Source of the DNA: Pseudomonadota bacterium
GTDB taxonomy: Bacteria; Pseudomonadota; Alphaproteobacteria; Rhizobiales; Kaistiaceae
Direction: 5' to 3'
Assembly (NCBI GenBank): GCA_023433185.1
Contig: JAEZEN010000257.1
Span: 1 to 6,769 of the forward strand
Length of the DNA stretch: 6,769 bases
This document shows positions 5,407-6,769 of the stretch, piece by piece (the stretch's first letter is position 1; every line of letters begins with the position of its first letter). Both the position numbers and the translations under genes were made by a program. The notes below the pieces were generated by a model. The model was not told the origin of the DNA. It saw only the letters and a program-made list of their open reading frames with translations, and did not search any database.

Positions 5407-6769
5407 GGGTCTCGCCTCGTGCTTCGACCAGGCTCTGGTCCGTTGCATTGAGAATATCGATCCGGCCCTCCCGGCAGAGCGCGCCGAGTGCGTGCCGGCG
5501 AATCTTACCGCTGGTCGTCCTCGGCAGGGCGCCATGGGGGACCGAAAGGACCGCCGCCGGGACATGGCCCGTGGCGCGGCCCACCGCCTCGTTCACGCGT
5601 CGGGCGATCTCGTCGAACAGCGCCGGTGCGAGGGCGCCGCCATGAACCTCGAAGGCGACGAACATCTCCTCGGTGCCATGCGTGGCGACGCCGAAGGCGG
5701 CCACGCCGGCCGGGCTGATCCTGGCATCGGCTGCGATCACCGCGGCCTCGGCATCGGCCGGGTAGACGTTCGCGCCGCGGAGGATGATCAGTTCCTTCCG
5801 GCGACCGGTCACGACCAGTTCGCCGCCATGGAGGAAGCCGAAGTCGCCGGTCAGCGACCGCGCTTCGCCCGTCGCCGGTTCGCCGGCAATCCGGCCGACC
5901 GAGGAACCGGAGACCTCGATCTCGCCGATCGCATCCTCGGGAAGGGCATTGCCGGCGGGGTCGAGGATGCGGACGGAGACGCCCTCGACCGGCGGTCCGA
6001 GCAGCACGGCGCGGACCGCCGTCCGCCCCGAGGGCGCCGCGCGATCATCGACGGCGCCCGTATGGACCCGCGGACCGCCGCGCCGGCGGCCGCTCGAGAC
6101 GAGGAGCGTCGCCTCGGCGAGACCATAGCTGGGGGCGAAGGCCCCGCGGTCGAAGCCGAAGGGCGCGAAGGCGGCGGAGAAGCCCTCGACCGTCTCGGGC
6201 CAAACCGGCTCGCCGCCGCAGACTGCAGCCGTCAGCGTCGACAGGTCGATGCCGTCGCAATCGCCGCCGGCCGCCGCCTTGACGGCGAGCTGGTAGGCGA
6301 AATTGGGGGCGCTGGTGATCGTCGCGCCCTCCTCGCCGGCGCGGCGCAGCCAGCGCAGCGGCGACTGCAGGAAGAGCAGCGGATCCATAATGGTCGAGCG
6401 GCACCCGATCCACAGCGGCGTGAGGACGTGGCCGACCAGGCCCATGTCGTGGTGCAGCGGCAGCCAGGAGAAGCCGCGGGTGGCGGCGTTCAGGCCGTAG
6501 GCCGCGACGATCGCGGCGCAATTGCTGGTGAGATTGCCCTGGCTCAGGGCCACGCCGCGCGGAGTGCCGGTCGATCCCGAGGTGAACTGCATGAGTGCCG
6601 GCGCCGATGCCGGGCCCGGGCTCATGGCCGGCCCTGCCGGTCCGCCCCGGCGGAGCGCCTCGACCGCCAGCGGCGCCACGGCCCCGGGGCCGAGAAGCTC
6701 CGCCATCCAGGGCTGGTCGAGGAGCTTCTGCGGCGCCACCAGCGCCACGGGCGCCGCGGCCGCGACAAT
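5399..6769 (-). CDS. Fatty acyl-AMP ligase (FAAL-type adenylate-forming enzyme), N-terminus beyond window
   Basis: Activates a fatty acid with ATP to an acyl-adenylate and normally passes it to an ACP rather than CoA. The last 456 residues are present; full FAALs are about 570-600, so roughly the first 120 are missing. The frame is open to the right edge, so the GTG at 6748 should not be taken as the start. Motifs (numbered from the first codon in the window): P-loop FTSGSTGTPRGVALSQGNL (62-80); WLPLHHDMGLVG (102-113), the FAAL-type motif; PLLFLQSPLRWL (130-141); YGLAEATLLV (215-224); TGDFGFLHGGELVVTGRRKE (307-326); LRGANVYPADAE (330-341); and PRTTSGKIRR (416-425) with catalytic Lys422. No fused carrier or CoA-ligase features are seen, and a separate ACP is encoded downstream. 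First visible gene of the minus-strand block. FAAL rather than fatty acyl-CoA ligase is favoured by the HHDMGL and ANVYPADAE motifs. The acyl chain length is unknown. Confidence 0.92.
   Translation of the reverse strand: MVAAAAPVALVAPQKLLDQPWMAELLGPGAVAPLAVEALRRGGPAGPAMSPGPASAPALMQFTSGSTGTPRGVALSQGNLTSNCAAIVAAYGLNAATRGFSWLPLHHDMGLVGHVLTPLWIGCRSTIMDPLLFLQSPLRWLRRAGEEGATITSAPNFAYQLAVKAAAGGDCDGIDLSTLTAAVCGGEPVWPETVEGFSAAFAPFGFDRGAFAPSYGLAEATLLVSSGRRRGGPRVHTGAVDDRAAPSGRTAVRAVLLGPPVEGVSVRILDPAGNALPEDAIGEIEVSGSSVGRIAGEPATGEARSLTGDFGFLHGGELVVTGRRKELIILRGANVYPADAEAAVIAADARISPAGVAAFGVATHGTEEMFVAFEVHGGALAPALFDEIARRVNEAVGRATGHVPAAVLSVPHGALPRTTSGKIRRHALGALCREGRIDILNATDQSLVEARGETRG
5415..5418 (-). promoter_or_regulatory. 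Ribosome binding site deciding the P450 GTG start
   Basis: GAGG lies 8 nt upstream of GTG 5406, inside the last codons of the acyl-AMP ligase. The start and stop overlap as GTGGCTGA, a typical coupled arrangement. Confidence 0.55.

Noticed and set aside
5407..5565. Extension of the P450 to an upstream ATG (451 residues)
   Set aside because: The added 53 residues are Arg/Ser-rich, unlike any P450 N-terminus, and lie inside the coding region of the ligase. GTG 5406 with GAGG fits better.

Overview
The window is GC-rich throughout, with strong third-position G/C. Open reading frames with no recognisable protein content lie antisense to most of the real genes, as expected at this composition. 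The gene types (a TctA-family permease, and a fatty acyl-AMP ligase/P450/ACP set) and the codon usage fit a high-GC proteobacterium, most plausibly an alphaproteobacterium of the Hyphomicrobiales/Rhodospirillales kind. That taxonomic guess is inference only. I see no rRNA, tRNA, CRISPR array, insertion sequence or phage gene.

Layout. Positions 1-1746 (minus) hold a tripartite tricarboxylate transporter large permease (TctA). It is complete at its N-terminus, still open at the left edge, and carries an extra C-terminal hydrophobic domain resembling TctB. Positions 1747-1966 are a 220-bp divergent intergenic region with an 8-bp inverted repeat and a 9-bp direct repeat. Positions 1967-2986 (plus) encode a family 8-like glycosyltransferase. 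It ends 33 bp from the tail of a four-gene minus-strand block, transcribed right to left: a stand-alone fatty acyl-AMP ligase (FAAL, its start lies beyond the right edge), a cytochrome P450 that overlaps the FAAL stop by 8 bp, then after 71 bp a free-standing acyl carrier protein (ACP), and immediately after it a family 2-like GT-A glycosyltransferase.

How the genes could work together. FAALs make acyl-adenylates and hand the acyl group to the phosphopantetheine arm of an ACP. The P450 could oxidise the ACP-bound chain, and the GT2 (possibly also the nearby GT8) could glycosylate the product or build its sugar acceptor. I know of no named pathway with exactly this FAAL-P450-ACP-GT2 order, so a small lipid or glycolipid tailoring cassette is the main hypothesis of interest. 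The P450 is unusual in two core positions: Asp replaces Glu in the normally near-invariant ExxR motif, and Ala replaces the I-helix Thr. The GT2 reading frame needs a non-ATG start (probably CTG at 3847) to include its first Rossmann strand; the first ATG at 3781 would cut it off. The link between the TctA and GT8 genes and this cassette is not established by the sequence.
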